From: Allokutzneria multivorans
Lineage (GTDB): Bacteria > Actinomycetota > Actinomycetes > Mycobacteriales > Pseudonocardiaceae
Assembly: GCF_039537405.1 (NCBI RefSeq)
Contig: NZ_BAABAL010000006.1
Span: 186,001 to 250,000 of the forward strand
Length of the DNA: 64,000 nucleotides
Reading direction: 5' to 3'
This document shows positions 17,504 through 26,803 of the stretch, piece by piece. Under the pieces are notes generated by a model, which had not been told where the DNA came from, searched no databases, and worked only from the letters and a program-made list of their open reading frames with translations. Made by a program: the position numbers and the translations under genes. The number at the start of each line of letters is the position of its first letter. Position 1 is the first letter of the stretch.

Positions 17504-17578
17504 GGCGGCACACCCTGTAGTGCCGCCACCGGGGTCGGACGCGGGTCCGGGGCGGCCGTCTGCGACGACCACCCCGGA
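17504..17578 (-). other. Two hairpins in the rpsD-rpoA gap
   Basis: Stem 17504-17511 with 17520-17527 (8 bp) and stem 17546-17552 with 17572-17578 (7 bp, long loop). They fill the gap after the rpsD stop. They could be a partial terminator that lowers rpoA expression, a processing site, or a binding site for a ribosomal protein such as S4. The sequence alone does not decide. Confidence 0.5.
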
Positions 17579-17583
17579 ACACG

Positions 17584-18189
17584 TCACTTCGAGTAGAGCT
17601 CGACGATGAGCTGCTCCTGGACCGGCACGTCGATCTGTGCGCGCTCCGGGAGCTGGTGCACGAGCACCCGCAGGTTCGACGGCACGACCTGCAGCCAGGC
17701 CGGGACCGGACGGTCGCCGAGGGCTTCCTTCGCGGCCAGGAACGGCAGCGTCGGCATGGACTTCGGCTTCACGTCGATGATGTCGTACTGCGAGACGCGG
17801 AAGCTGGGGATGTTCACCTTCTGGCCGTTGACCAGGAAGTGACCGTGCGCCACCAGCTGACGAGCCTGACGCCGCGTGCGGGCGAGCCCGGCGCGGTAGA
17901 CCACGTTGTCCAGGCGCGACTCGAGGATGCGCAGCAGGTTCTCACCGGTCTTGCCGGGGAGACGCACGGCTTCCTCGTAGTAGCGGCGGAACTGGCGCTC
18001 CAGGACGTTGTAGGTGAAGCGAGCCTTCTGCTTCTCCTGCGTCTGAAGCAGGTACTCGCTCTCCTTGATCCGCGTACGGCCGTGCTGGCCGGGCGGATAG
18101 GGGCGACGCTCGAAGGCCTTGTCGCCTCCGATGAGGTCGACCTTGAGTCGGCGGGACTTGCGAGTCGCGGGACCGGTGTAGCGTGCCAT
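17584..18189 (-). CDS. rpsD: 30S ribosomal protein S4
   Basis: A primary 16S-binding protein and, in many bacteria, the autorepressor of the alpha operon. 201 residues with an S4 RNA-binding domain at about 92-155 (SRLDNVVYRAGLARTRRQARQ). The N-terminus has no cysteines, so this is the zinc-free form. ATG start, 23 bp after rpsK. Confidence 0.97.
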   Translation of the reverse strand: MARYTGPATRKSRRLKVDLIGGDKAFERRPYPPGQHGRTRIKESEYLLQTQEKQKARFTYNVLERQFRRYYEEAVRLPGKTGENLLRILESRLDNVVYRAGLARTRRQARQLVAHGHFLVNGQKVNIPSFRVSQYDIIDVKPKSMPTLPFLAAKEALGDRPVPAWLQVVPSNLRVLVHQLPERAQIDVPVQEQLIVELYSK

Positions 18190-18212
18190 GTCTTCTTACT
18201 CCTCTCCCGCGC

Positions 18213-18620
18213 TCAGACCCGACGCCGCTTGGGCGGGCGGCAACCGTTGTGCGGCTGCGGGGTCACGTCCTGGATGGTGCCGACCTCGAGGCCCGCGGCC
18301 TGGAGCGAACGGATCGCGGTCTCGCGGCCGGAGCCGGGACCCTTCACGAAGACGTCCACCTTGCGCATGCCGTGCTCGGCAGCCTTGCGGGCGGCGTTCT
18401 CGGCGGCCATCTGGGCCGCGAACGGGGTGGACTTCCTGGAGCCCTTGAAGCCGACGTGGCCGGCGGAGGCCCAGGCGATCACAGCGCCGTTCGGGTCCGT
18501 GATGGAGACGATGGTGTTGTTGAACGTGCTCTTGATGTGGGCGTGCCCATGAGAGACGTTCTTCTTTTCCTTACGCCGGATCTTCTTGACCCCGGCGCCC
18601 TGGCGGGTCTTGGGAGGCAT
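18213..18620 (-). CDS. rpsK: 30S ribosomal protein S11
   Basis: A platform protein of the small subunit at the mRNA exit. 135 residues with the signature GHVGFKGSRKSTPFAAQ and the C-terminal DVTPQPHNGCRPPKRRRV. A lysine-rich N-terminus (KKIRRKEKKN) is usual in actinobacteria. It lies 38 bp after rpsM in the alpha operon. Confidence 0.98.
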   Translation of the reverse strand: MPPKTRQGAGVKKIRRKEKKNVSHGHAHIKSTFNNTIVSITDPNGAVIAWASAGHVGFKGSRKSTPFAAQMAAENAARKAAEHGMRKVDVFVKGPGSGRETAIRSLQAAGLEVGTIQDVTPQPHNGCRPPKRRRV

Positions 18621-18658
18621 TCTGCTCTTGATCTCCTAGCTAGGAACGCGAGGTCGGA

Positions 18659-19039
18659 CTACTTCTTGCCGGCCTTCTTCTTGCCGGCGACCGTCTTCTT
18701 CGGGCCCTTACGAGTACGGGCGTTGGTCTTGGTCCGCTGACCACGCACGGGCAGGTTGCGGCGGTGCCGCAGGCCCTCGTAGCAGCCGATCTCGACCTTC
18801 CGACGAATGTCGGCCGCGACCTCGCGGCGAAGATCACCCTCGACCTTGAAGTGGTTCTCGATGTACTCCCGCAGCTGGACCAGCTGGTCGTCGCCGAGGT
18901 CCTTGGCGCGCAGGTCCGGGCTGACGCCCGTCGCGGCCAGGATCTCCTTGGAGCGGGTTCGGCCAATGCCGAAGATGTAGGTCAGCGCGATCTCCATCCG
19001 CTTCTCGCGGGGGAGATCAACGCCAGAAAGACGTGCCAT
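18659..19039 (-). CDS. rpsM: 30S ribosomal protein S13
   Basis: A head protein that forms inter-subunit bridge B1 and touches P-site tRNA. 126 residues with family signatures IALTYIFGIGRTRSKEIL and CYEGLRHRRNLPVRGQRTKTNARTRKG, and a lysine-rich C-terminus. It is preceded by a structured 165-nt leader (feature at 19063-19153). Confidence 0.98.
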   Translation of the reverse strand: MARLSGVDLPREKRMEIALTYIFGIGRTRSKEILAATGVSPDLRAKDLGDDQLVQLREYIENHFKVEGDLRREVAADIRRKVEIGCYEGLRHRRNLPVRGQRTKTNARTRKGPKKTVAGKKKAGKK

Positions 19040-19062
19040 ACGGCTCTCTAGCTCCTGTGATC

Positions 19063-19153
19063 ACTTCAGGTCTTCTCCCCGCCCGTCCCCGGACCAGTGG
19101 TCCAGGGCCCCGGCCTGAAGTCCGGGGGTGTGTCCCGCGCCGCGAACGGCGCG
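19063..19153 (-). promoter_or_regulatory. Structured rpmJ-rpsM leader, possible S4-type control site
   Basis: Between rpmJ and rpsM, transcription first meets a strong hairpin (CGCGCCG with CGGCGCG, 19136-19153, CGAA tetraloop). A long-range 8-bp helix follows (19063-19070 with 19114-19121) enclosing an inner 5-bp stem at 19091-19103. In E. coli and B. subtilis the mRNA in front of or within this gene group binds S4 for feedback control. The hairpin could also act as a weak terminator. Confidence 0.5.
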
Positions 19154-19204
19154 AACAGGTACGAGGAGGCTTGTGTTGTGTCGTCTAACCGCGACTGCGG
19201 GTGA

Positions 19205-19318
19205 TCAGCCCTGACGCTGCTTGTGACGCAGGTTCTCGCAGATCACCATGACCCGGCCGTGACGGCGGATCACCTTGCACTTGTCGCAGATCTTCTTGAC
19301 GCTCGGCTGGACCTTCAC
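19205..19318 (-). CDS. rpmJ: 50S ribosomal protein L36
   Basis: A 37-residue zinc protein of the large subunit. It starts with GTG at 19318 (KVQPSVKKICDKCKVIRRH) and ends HKQRQG. Cys11, Cys14, Cys27 and a nearby His form the zinc site, so this is the zinc-binding (C+) paralogue. It lies 55 bp after infA. Confidence 0.95.
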   Translation of the reverse strand: MKVQPSVKKICDKCKVIRRHGRVMVICENLRHKQRQG

Positions 19319-19373
19319 GGTCGTGCACTCCTGCTTGGCCGCGTGTCCGAATGGAATCCGGACACCGTGGAGG

Positions 19374-19595
19374 TCACTTGTAGCGGTAGACGATGCGGCC
19401 GCGGGACAGGTCGTAGGGCGAGAGCTCCACGACTACCCGGTCCTCGGGCAGGATACGGATGTAGTGCTGCCGCATCTTGCCGCTGATGTGTGCGAGAACC
19501 CTGTGGCCGTTCTCCAGCTCAACGCGGAACATCGCGTTGGGGAGAGGCTCGACCACGCGGCCCTCGACCTCAATGGCCCCGTCCTTCTTGCCCAT
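19374..19595 (-). CDS. infA: Translation initiation factor IF-1
   Basis: An OB-fold factor that occupies the A site during initiation. The ATG at 19595 gives the classic 73-residue protein (MGKKDGAIEVEGRVVEPLPN to RGRIVYRYK), with GGAGG just upstream. The open frame extends 13 codons further but that part is not IF-1. It is the first gene of the infA-rpmJ-alpha operon, with a promoter candidate at 19788-19816. Confidence 0.98.
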   Translation of the reverse strand: MGKKDGAIEVEGRVVEPLPNAMFRVELENGHRVLAHISGKMRQHYIRILPEDRVVVELSPYDLSRGRIVYRYK

Positions 19596-19787
19596 GTCCT
19601 CCGCGTTTCGTGACGGTGACAGATCATCTGACATGCCCGGACACCGGCGCGAACCAGTAGCCGGGCGCGGACGTCCGCAACGTCAGGATCCTGTCGAGCC
19701 CGATCACGAGTGAGGGGTGAGAACCCAGCAACACCACTATGGAGTCAGGCGCAATAAGAGCCAGCGCGACGGACGCGCCGTCCCGAT

Positions 19788-19816
19788 AGTGTAGGCGGCC
19801 TCGCGACAGCGGCCAA
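19788..19816 (-). promoter_or_regulatory. Promoter candidate for infA-rpmJ-alpha operon
   Basis: Minus-strand TTGGCC (19811-19816), 17-nt spacer, TACACT (19788-19793). A start near 19782 would give a leader of about 185 nt before infA. It begins 12 bp past the stop of the 54-residue membrane protein gene, the expected place for a new unit. Confidence 0.5.
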
Positions 19817-19828
19817 ACCGGCCCCCGC

Positions 19829-19993
19829 TCAGGAGCGCTCGCGGTGGCGGTCCCCCGCCCAGGAAAGCACTTCCAGCGCGCCCCAGACGCTCACCGGCCA
19901 GACGAACCACGGATAGCCCAAACCCCCGGTGACCAGGCCGGTCACCGTCCAGACCGCGATCATCACCAGGCTGGCCCCCAACCAGGTGCGCAT
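19829..19993 (-). CDS. Small two-helix membrane protein (2TM-like)
   Basis: A 54-residue frame, ATG at 19993 to TGA at 19829, encoding MRTWLGASLVMIAVWTVTGL followed by PWFVWPVSVWGALEVLSWAG and a charged end DRHRERS. Two hydrophobic helices joined by a Gly/Pro turn, with the WFxWPxxxWG pattern, match the small 2TM domain proteins. The gene sits alone between map and infA on the same strand. No ribosome-binding site is obvious; GTG four codons upstream is an alternative start. Function unknown. Confidence 0.65.
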   Translation of the reverse strand: MRTWLGASLVMIAVWTVTGLVTGGLGYPWFVWPVSVWGALEVLSWAGDRHRERS

Positions 19994-20163
19994 GGATTCG
20001 CCCACACCGTCGAGAGTTCCAGTTGGTGAAGGACACAGTCGTCATCCGCGATGTGTATTCGCGAACACGCCCGTGGGGGTAGCGATCTCAGCCCCGTGAC
20101 ACCGCCGCCCCCGGGCCGGGTTCGGCACGGGGGCGGCGGTCGGTGTTCGGGTGGTGCGGGGTG

Positions 20164-20964
20164 TCAGCTCTCTTCCGGGGCGGTGAGCACCCAGGGGCCG
20201 TCCTCGGTGACCGCGACGGTGTGCTCCCAGTGCGCGGCCCTGGTGCCGTCGGTGGTGATCACCGTCCAGCCGTCGGAGAGCTCCTCGGTGCGGTCGGTGC
20301 CCAGGGTGAGCATCGGCTCGACCGCGAGCGCCATGCCGACCCGCAGGCGAGGCCCCTTGCCGGGCTTGCCCATGTTCGGCAGGAACGGCTCCATGTGCAT
20401 CTGCGAGCCGATGCCGTGCCCGCCGTAGCCGTCGACGATGCCGTAGGTGCGGCCGTCCTTCTCCTCGGAGGAGATGACCGAGCTCTCGATCGCGAAGGAG
20501 ATGTCGGTCAGCCGGTTGTCCGCGCGGACCTGCTCGATGCCCGCCCACATCGAGGCGCGGGTGGCGTCGGAGAGCTCCTGCTCGGCCTGGGTGATCGCGC
20601 CGATGGCCAGCGTGACCGCGGAGTCGCCGTGCCAGCCCTCCAGGATCGCGCCGCAGTCCACCGAGAGCAGATCGCCCTCGGCGAGGACCTGGGCGCGGTT
20701 CGGGATGCCGTGCACGACCTGCTCGTTCACCGAGGCGCAGATGCTGCCGGGAAAGCCGTGGTAGCCCTTGAAGGAGGGCACCGCCTTCGCGTCCCTGATC
20801 GTCTGCTCGGCCAGCTCGTCGAGCTCCAGCGTGCTGACCCCCGGCCTGGCGGCGGCGCCGACCGCGGCGAGCGCCCGTGCCACCACGAGCCCCGCGGCGC
20901 GCATGGCTTCCAGCTCGCCGCGGGTCTTCAGCTCGATGCCGCGGCCGCGCTTGAGCACGCTCAC
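20164..20964 (-). CDS. map: Methionine aminopeptidase, type I
   Basis: Removes the initiator methionine from nascent proteins. The 266-residue product has the five metal ligands in SVDCGA, WHGDSA, GYGGHGIG, AVEPML and HWEHTVAV, and the substrate-pocket histidine in VNEQVVHGIP. There is no N-terminal zinc finger or SH3-binding extension. The GTG start overlaps the adk stop (GTGA), giving the common secY-adk-map arrangement. Confidence 0.97.
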   Translation of the reverse strand: MSVLKRGRGIELKTRGELEAMRAAGLVVARALAAVGAAARPGVSTLELDELAEQTIRDAKAVPSFKGYHGFPGSICASVNEQVVHGIPNRAQVLAEGDLLSVDCGAILEGWHGDSAVTLAIGAITQAEQELSDATRASMWAGIEQVRADNRLTDISFAIESSVISSEEKDGRTYGIVDGYGGHGIGSQMHMEPFLPNMGKPGKGPRLRVGMALAVEPMLTLGTDRTEELSDGWTVITTDGTRAAHWEHTVAVTEDGPWVLTAPEES

Positions 20965-21511
20965 GCGTCCGCGCGCAGTGCCTTGAGCGCGCGCTCGGAG
21001 ATGTCCTCCACCGAACCCACGGCGTCGATGGTGATCAGGATGCCCCGGTAGTAGTCCAGCAGCGGGGCGGTCTCCGAGCGGTAGATCTGCTGCCGCCTGC
21101 GGATGATCTCCTCGGTGTCGTCGGCCCGGCCGCGCGCCAGCAGCCGCTCCACCACGATGTCCTCGGCGATGTCGAACTGCAGCACCGCGTCCAGCTTGGT
21201 GCCCTTCGCGGACAGCAGTCCGCTGAGCACGTCCGCCTGCACGGTGTTGCGGGGGAAGCCGTCGAGCAGGAAGCCGCCCGCGGCGTCCGGCTGCGCGAGC
21301 CGGTCCTCCACCATCGCGTTGGTGACCGAGTCCGGGACCAGCTCTCCGGTGTCCAGGTACCGCTTGGCCTCCTGGCCGAGCGGGGTGAGCTGGCCGATGT
21401 TCGCCCTGAACAGGTCTCCGGTGGAAATGTGGGGCACAGCGAGCTTCTGGCTCAGCACCGTGGCCTGTGTGCCCTTGCCCGCTCCGGGCGGGCCGACGAG
21501 GACGAGTCTCA

Positions 21512-21512
<1 letters not shown>
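20961..21512 (-). CDS. adk: Adenylate kinase (short type)
   Basis: Interconverts AMP, ADP and ATP. Starting at the GTG whose first base is the last base of the secY stop (TAGTG), the protein is 183 residues. The P-loop GPPGAGKGTQ is at 7-16, the AMP-site motif is STGDLFR and the LLDGFPRN motif is present. The LID is short and lacks the zinc cysteines of the long bacterial form, as in other actinobacteria. The open frame continues upstream only as an out-of-frame overlap with secY. Confidence 0.96.
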
Positions 21513-22834
<1,322 letters not shown>

Positions 22835-23227
22835 CCGAGACCTCCTCGGCGTGGCCGGCGGGAACGCCGACTACTGGCTGGGGCCGACACGTCCTGTCGG
22901 CGGGATAGATTGCAGGCTTCATGCGCTCCGCAGCACGAGGCCGAAGCGTGCTGACGACTGTAACAGCAGCCTCTCAGGGGGCGGTGCCCCCGTCCGGCCT
23001 CCTTGTGGCGCTGGACAAATCCCGCGTTCAGCCAGGGGCGAACAGCCCACGTCCAGCCCGCGCGCGCACGTGCCGCAAGCACGGGCGATCAGGCGCTCGG
23101 TGACGATTTCCCCTTGCGCACCAAGTGATCCACCCCTTGGCCGTGGGAAGCGAGAGCGGCTGCTGCCGAGAGGACTGTGAAAGACACCGTCAGACCCGCG
23201 TCGAGCGGTTCGGAGTGCGGACAGACT
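22835..23227 (-). other. Non-coding gap upstream of secY
   Basis: About 390 bp between the rplO terminator and secY. Several open frames cross it but none has a convincing start, codon pattern or family resemblance. It must contain the secY promoter; TACAGT on the minus strand near 22957-22962 is a possible -10 without a clear -35. Confidence 0.5.
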
Positions 23228-23262
23228 TCGGGGCCGGGAAGCGGTTCGCTTCCCGGCCCCGA
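23228..23262 (-). terminator. Terminator of the spc operon after rplO
   Basis: A perfect 16-bp stem (23228-23243 with 23247-23262) closed by a 3-nt loop, 10 bp beyond the rplO stop codon. It splits the usual rplO-secY continuity. Confidence 0.85.
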
Positions 23263-23271
23263 GGTCAGGCA

Positions 23272-23718
23272 TCACGCGGTGGTGGTGGTGGTCCCACCAG
23301 CGGCGGTGATCTTCTCGACGGCGCTACCGGAGAACTTGTTCGCGGTGATGTCGAGCTTCACCCCGCCAAGGTCTCCGTCGCCGAGGACCTTGACCAGGCA
23401 GTTCTTGCGAACCGCACCGGACTGGACCAGCTCGACGATGCCGACCGTGCCGCCCTGCGGGAACAGCTTGGCCAGCGCGGACAGGTTGACGACCTGGTAC
23501 TCCACGCGGAACGGGTTCTTGAACCCCTTCAGCTTGGGCAGCCGCATGTGGATCGGCATCTGCCCACCCTCGAAGGCGGCAGGCACGTTCTTGCGCGCCT
23601 TGGTGCCCTTGGTACCGCGGCCCGCGGTCTTGCCCTTGGAGCCCTCACCGCGACCGACACGGGTCTTCGCGGTCTTGGCGCCGGGGGCCGGACGCAGGTG
23701 ATGAATCTTGATAGTCAT
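23272..23718 (-). CDS. rplO: 50S ribosomal protein L15
   Basis: A late-assembly large-subunit protein. 148 residues; the basic Gly-rich N-terminus (HHLRPAPGAKTAKTRVGRGE) and GGQMPIHMRLPKLKGFKN are characteristic. The C-terminus ends in a run of threonines. Last gene of the spc operon, 2 bp after rpmD. Confidence 0.97.
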   Translation of the reverse strand: MTIKIHHLRPAPGAKTAKTRVGRGEGSKGKTAGRGTKGTKARKNVPAAFEGGQMPIHMRLPKLKGFKNPFRVEYQVVNLSALAKLFPQGGTVGIVELVQSGAVRKNCLVKVLGDGDLGGVKLDITANKFSGSAVEKITAAGGTTTTTA

Positions 23719-23720
23719 GG

Positions 23721-23903
23721 TCAGTCGACCTCCTCGACCGCCACCAGGTGCCGCACGGTGTGGACCAGGCCACGGTTCTGCGGCGTGTCCTCACGGACGA
23801 CTGACTGGCGGATCTTGCGCAGGCCGAGAGTCCGGAGGGACTCGCGGTGGTTGCGCTTCGTGCCAATCGTGCTGCGCAGCTGGGTGATCTTCAGGTTGGC
23901 CAT
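23721..23903 (-). CDS. rpmD: 50S ribosomal protein L30
   Basis: A 60-residue protein starting MANLKITQLRSTIGTKRNHR at the ATG at 23903. The KITQLRSTIG and HRESLRTLGLRKI motifs are those of the family. The longer open frame upstream overlaps rpsE and is not used. It sits 4 bp after rpsE and 2 bp before rplO. Confidence 0.97.
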   Translation of the reverse strand: MANLKITQLRSTIGTKRNHRESLRTLGLRKIRQSVVREDTPQNRGLVHTVRHLVAVEEVD

Positions 23904-23907
23904 CGGA

Positions 23908-24555
23908 TCACACCCCCTGTCCAGCACGGGCGCGCAGCATGCCGGCGGGAGCGACGTCCTCGAGCGGCAGACCGCGACGGGCGGCGACCTCTTCCGGCCG
24001 CTGCAGCATCTTCAGCGCGGCAACGGTGGCGTGCACGATGTTGATGGCGTTGTCGCTGCCCAGCGACTTGCTCAGCACGTCGTGCACACCGGCGCACTCC
24101 AGCACCGCGCGCACCGGGCCACCGGCGATGACACCGGTACCGGGGCTGGCGGGACGCAGCAGGACGACGCCCGCAGCCTCTTCGCCCTGCACGGGGTGCG
24201 GGATGGTGCCGGCGATGCGCGGGACCTTGAAGAAGTGCTTCTTGGCCTCCTCGACACCCTTGGCGATGGCGGCCGGCACCTCCTTGGCCTTGCCGTAGCC
24301 GACGCCGACCATGCCGTCGCCGTCACCGACGATCACCAGGGCGGTGAAGCTGAAGCGACGACCACCCTTGACGACCTTGGCGACGCGGTTGATCGCGACG
24401 ACGCGCTCGATGTGGGGAGTCTTCTCCTGGGCAGCCCCGCCGCGGCCGCTGTCGCGGCGGTCCCTACGGTCGCGACGCTCGCCGCGCTCGTTGCCACCAC
24501 CGGCGTTGCCGCCGCCGGGGCCACCGCCGCCGAATTGCCGTGTACGTCCCGGCAT
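23908..24555 (-). CDS. rpsE: 30S ribosomal protein S5 with Gly/Arg-rich N-terminus
   Basis: A decoding-fidelity protein at the mRNA entry. The ATG at 24555 with GGAAGGA upstream gives 215 residues. The double-stranded RNA-binding S5 domain starts near residue 45 (ERVVAINRVAKVVKGGRRFSF). Before it is a low-complexity stretch of Gly, Asn, Arg and Asp (RRDRRDRRDSGRGG), longer than in E. coli S5 (167 residues). 49 bp after rplR. Confidence 0.97.
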   Translation of the reverse strand: MPGRTRQFGGGGPGGGNAGGGNERGERRDRRDRRDSGRGGAAQEKTPHIERVVAINRVAKVVKGGRRFSFTALVIVGDGDGMVGVGYGKAKEVPAAIAKGVEEAKKHFFKVPRIAGTIPHPVQGEEAAGVVLLRPASPGTGVIAGGPVRAVLECAGVHDVLSKSLGSDNAINIVHATVAALKMLQRPEEVAARRGLPLEDVAPAGMLRARAGQGV

Positions 24556-24604
24556 CAGGCGTTCCTTCCGTTTCGACGAACCCAGATCTCGTTGTTCCGC
24601 ATGA

Positions 24605-25003
24605 TCAGAACTCCAGCCCACCCTCGCGGGCCGCGTCGGCCAGCGCGGCGATCCGGCCGTGGTAGTTGTGGCCACCACGGTCGAACACGACCTGTGCGAT
24701 GCCCGCGTCCTTGGCCCTGGCGGCGACGAGCTCGCCCACCTTGGCGGCGCGAGCCTTCTTGTCGCCGTCCAGCGCGCGGACGTCGGCCTCCAGCGTGGAG
24801 GCCGAGGCCACGGTGCGGCCGGCCAGGTCGTCGATCACCTGCGCGACGATGTGCCGCGAGGAGCGGGTGACCACCAGGCGCGGACGCTCGGCGGTGCCGC
24901 TGATCTTCTTGCGGAGCCGGAAGTGCCGGCGTGCACGGGCAATGCGACGCACCGTGGAGACGTCCTTGCCCACCCGCTTGCGCTTCGTAGCAGTCTCGCT
25001 CAT
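24605..25003 (-). CDS. rplR: 50S ribosomal protein L18
   Basis: A 5S rRNA-binding protein. 132 residues from the ATG at 25003 (MSETATKRKRVGKD), with RPRLVVTRSSRHIVAQVIDD and the C-terminal FDRGGHNYHGRIAALADAAR. A GTG two codons upstream overlaps the rplF stop as GTGA and is an alternative start; the ATG has better spacing from GGGTAAG. Confidence 0.96.
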   Translation of the reverse strand: MSETATKRKRVGKDVSTVRRIARARRHFRLRKKISGTAERPRLVVTRSSRHIVAQVIDDLAGRTVASASTLEADVRALDGDKKARAAKVGELVAARAKDAGIAQVVFDRGGHNYHGRIAALADAAREGGLEF

Positions 25004-25005
25004 GC

Positions 25006-25545
25006 TCACTTACCCGTCTTTCCGACCTTGCGGCGAACGTTCTCGCCCGCGTACCGCACACCCTTGCCCTTGTACGGCTCAGGCTTGCGGATCTTGCGGA
25101 TGTTGGCGGCGACCTCACCAACCTGCTGCTTGTCGATGCCCTGGACGGAGAACTTCGTGGGGCTCTCCACCGCGAAGGTGATTCCCGCGGGCGGAGCCAC
25201 CTTCACCGGGTGGCTGAAGCCGAGCGAGAACTCCAGGTCCGAGCCCTTGGCCGCGACGCGGTAACCGACGCCGTGGATCTCGAGCTTCTTCTCGTACCCC
25301 TGGGTCACACCGACGATCATGTTGTTGACCAGGGTCCGGGACAGGCCGTGCAGCGAGCGGCTCTTGCGCTCGTCGTCGGGCCGCGCCACCTCGAGCGCGC
25401 CGTCCTCGGCGCGCGTCACGGTGATGGGCTCGGCGACCGTGTGGTTGAGGGTGCCCTTGGGCCCCTTCACCGTCACGAGCTGACCGTCGATGTTGACATC
25501 GACGCCAGCCGGAACGGAGACCGGCAACTTACCGATGCGTGACAT
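25006..25545 (-). CDS. rplF: 50S ribosomal protein L6
   Basis: A two-domain protein near the sarcin-ricin loop at the factor-binding site. 179 residues with MSRIGKLPVSVPAGV at the start and the C-terminal signature EPYKGKGVRYAGENVRRKVGK. 18 bp after rpsH. Confidence 0.98.
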   Translation of the reverse strand: MSRIGKLPVSVPAGVDVNIDGQLVTVKGPKGTLNHTVAEPITVTRAEDGALEVARPDDERKSRSLHGLSRTLVNNMIVGVTQGYEKKLEIHGVGYRVAAKGSDLEFSLGFSHPVKVAPPAGITFAVESPTKFSVQGIDKQQVGEVAANIRKIRKPEPYKGKGVRYAGENVRRKVGKTGK

Positions 25546-25563
25546 GCCGTAATCCCCCTTCCG

Positions 25564-25962
25564 CTACCAGACGTAGGCGAGGACTTCCCCGCCCACTGCC
25601 TGCTTGGTGGCCTGTCGATCGGTCAGCAGACCGGACGACGTGGAAATGATCGCGACGCCGAGGCCACCGAGAACCTTGGGCAGGTTGGTGGACTTGGCGT
25701 AAACGCGAAGACCCGGCTTGGACACCCGGCGCACACCAGCGATGCTGCGCTCACGGTTCGGGCCGTACTTCAGCGTGACGATCAGGTTCTTGCACTTCTC
25801 ACCCTGCTCATCGCGGAAGCCGGCGATGTAGCCCTCACGCTGCAGAATCTCAGCGATGCTGACCTTGAGCTTGGAGTGCGGCATCACGACCTCGTCGTGA
25901 TAGGCCGAGTTCGCGTTACGCAGACGAGTGAGCATGTCTGCGATCGGGTCGGTCATCGTCAT
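25564..25962 (-). CDS. rpsH: 30S ribosomal protein S8
   Basis: A 16S central-domain binder and, in E. coli, the autorepressor of the spc operon. 132 residues; TDPIADMLTRLRNANSAYHD and GLGVAIISTSSGLLTDRQA are family signatures. An internal ATG two codons in is possible. It follows rpsN after 87 bp, the longest internal gap of this part of the operon. Confidence 0.98.
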   Translation of the reverse strand: MTMTDPIADMLTRLRNANSAYHDEVVMPHSKLKVSIAEILQREGYIAGFRDEQGEKCKNLIVTLKYGPNRERSIAGVRRVSKPGLRVYAKSTNLPKVLGGLGVAIISTSSGLLTDRQATKQAVGGEVLAYVW

Positions 25963-26049
25963 GGTGACCTTGTCAACCTTTCTCGCCCCGGTTCCCGGTC
26001 GGGCCTGTGGCGAAGTGGGAATCAGTGAGGCGTGAGCGAGGAGCCGGAC

Positions 26050-26235
26050 TTACCAGCTGGACTTGCTCACACCAGGCAGTTCGCCGCGGTGCGCCATCTG
26101 CCGGAGGCAGATACGGCACAGACCGAACTTGCGGAAGACCGAGTGCGGTCGGCCGCAGCGGTTGCAGCGGGTGTAGCCGCGGACCTTGAACTTCGGCTTG
26201 CGCGCGGCCTTGTTGATCAGAGCCTTCTTGGCCAT
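26050..26235 (-). CDS. rpsN: 30S ribosomal protein S14, zinc type (type Z)
   Basis: 61 residues, with a zinc ribbon formed by Cys24, Cys27, Cys40 and Cys43 (RCNRCGRP and LCRICLRQ). This is the short zinc-dependent form; actinobacteria often keep a second zinc-free copy elsewhere for zinc limitation, which this window cannot show. The ATG at 26235 lies 2 bp after rplE. Confidence 0.97.
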   Translation of the reverse strand: MAKKALINKAARKPKFKVRGYTRCNRCGRPHSVFRKFGLCRICLRQMAHRGELPGVSKSSW

Positions 26236-26237
26236 CG

Positions 26238-26801
26238 TCAGCTCTCCTTGAACGGGAAGCCCAGGTGCTTCAGCAGCGCCCGGCCCTCCTCGTCGGTCTG
26301 GGCAGTCGTGACGACGGTGATGTCCATGCCACGCTGGCGGTCGATCGAGTCGGGGTCGATCTCGTGGAACATCGACTGCTCGTTCAGACCAAAGGTGTAG
26401 TTGCCGTTGCCGTCGAACTGCTTCGGCGACAGACCGCGGAAGTCGCGGATACGCGGCAGCGCGATGGTCAGCAGCCGGTCCAGGAACTCCCACATCCGGT
26501 CGCCGCGCAGGGTCGCGCGGGCGCCGATCGGCATGCCCTCGCGGAGCTTGAACTGCGCGATGGACTTGCGGGCCTTGCGGACCTCGGGGCGCTGGCCGGT
26601 GATCGTGGACAGGTCGCGGACCGCGCCCTCGATCAGCTTGCCGTCGCGGGCGGCGTCGCCGACGCCCATGTTGACGACGATCTTCACGATGCCGGGGACC
26701 TGCATCGGGTTCGCGTAGGAGAAGTCGCTCTTGAGCTTGGCGACGATCTCCTCGCGGTACCTCGACTTCAGGCGCGGCAGAGTCTTCTCGGTGGTGGTCA
26801 T
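26238..26801 (-). CDS. rplE: 50S ribosomal protein L5
   Basis: A 5S rRNA-binding protein of the central protuberance that contacts P-site tRNA. 187 residues with LKSDFSYANPMQVPGIVKIV near the start and the signature ALPRIRDFRGLSPKQFDGNG. Separated from rplX and rpsN by 2 bp each. Confidence 0.98.
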   Translation of the reverse strand: MTTTEKTLPRLKSRYREEIVAKLKSDFSYANPMQVPGIVKIVVNMGVGDAARDGKLIEGAVRDLSTITGQRPEVRKARKSIAQFKLREGMPIGARATLRGDRMWEFLDRLLTIALPRIRDFRGLSPKQFDGNGNYTFGLNEQSMFHEIDPDSIDRQRGMDITVVTTAQTDEEGRALLKHLGFPFKES

Positions 26802-26803
26802 GC

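Noticed and set aside
19737..20045. 102-codon frame between infA and map
   Set aside because: Wrong frame; the neighbouring frame at 19829-19993 encodes a plausible membrane protein with two clean helices.
22919..23275. 118-codon frame in the secY-rplO gap
   Set aside because: Crosses the terminator stem, has Arg/Gly/Pro-rich composition and no ribosome-binding site.
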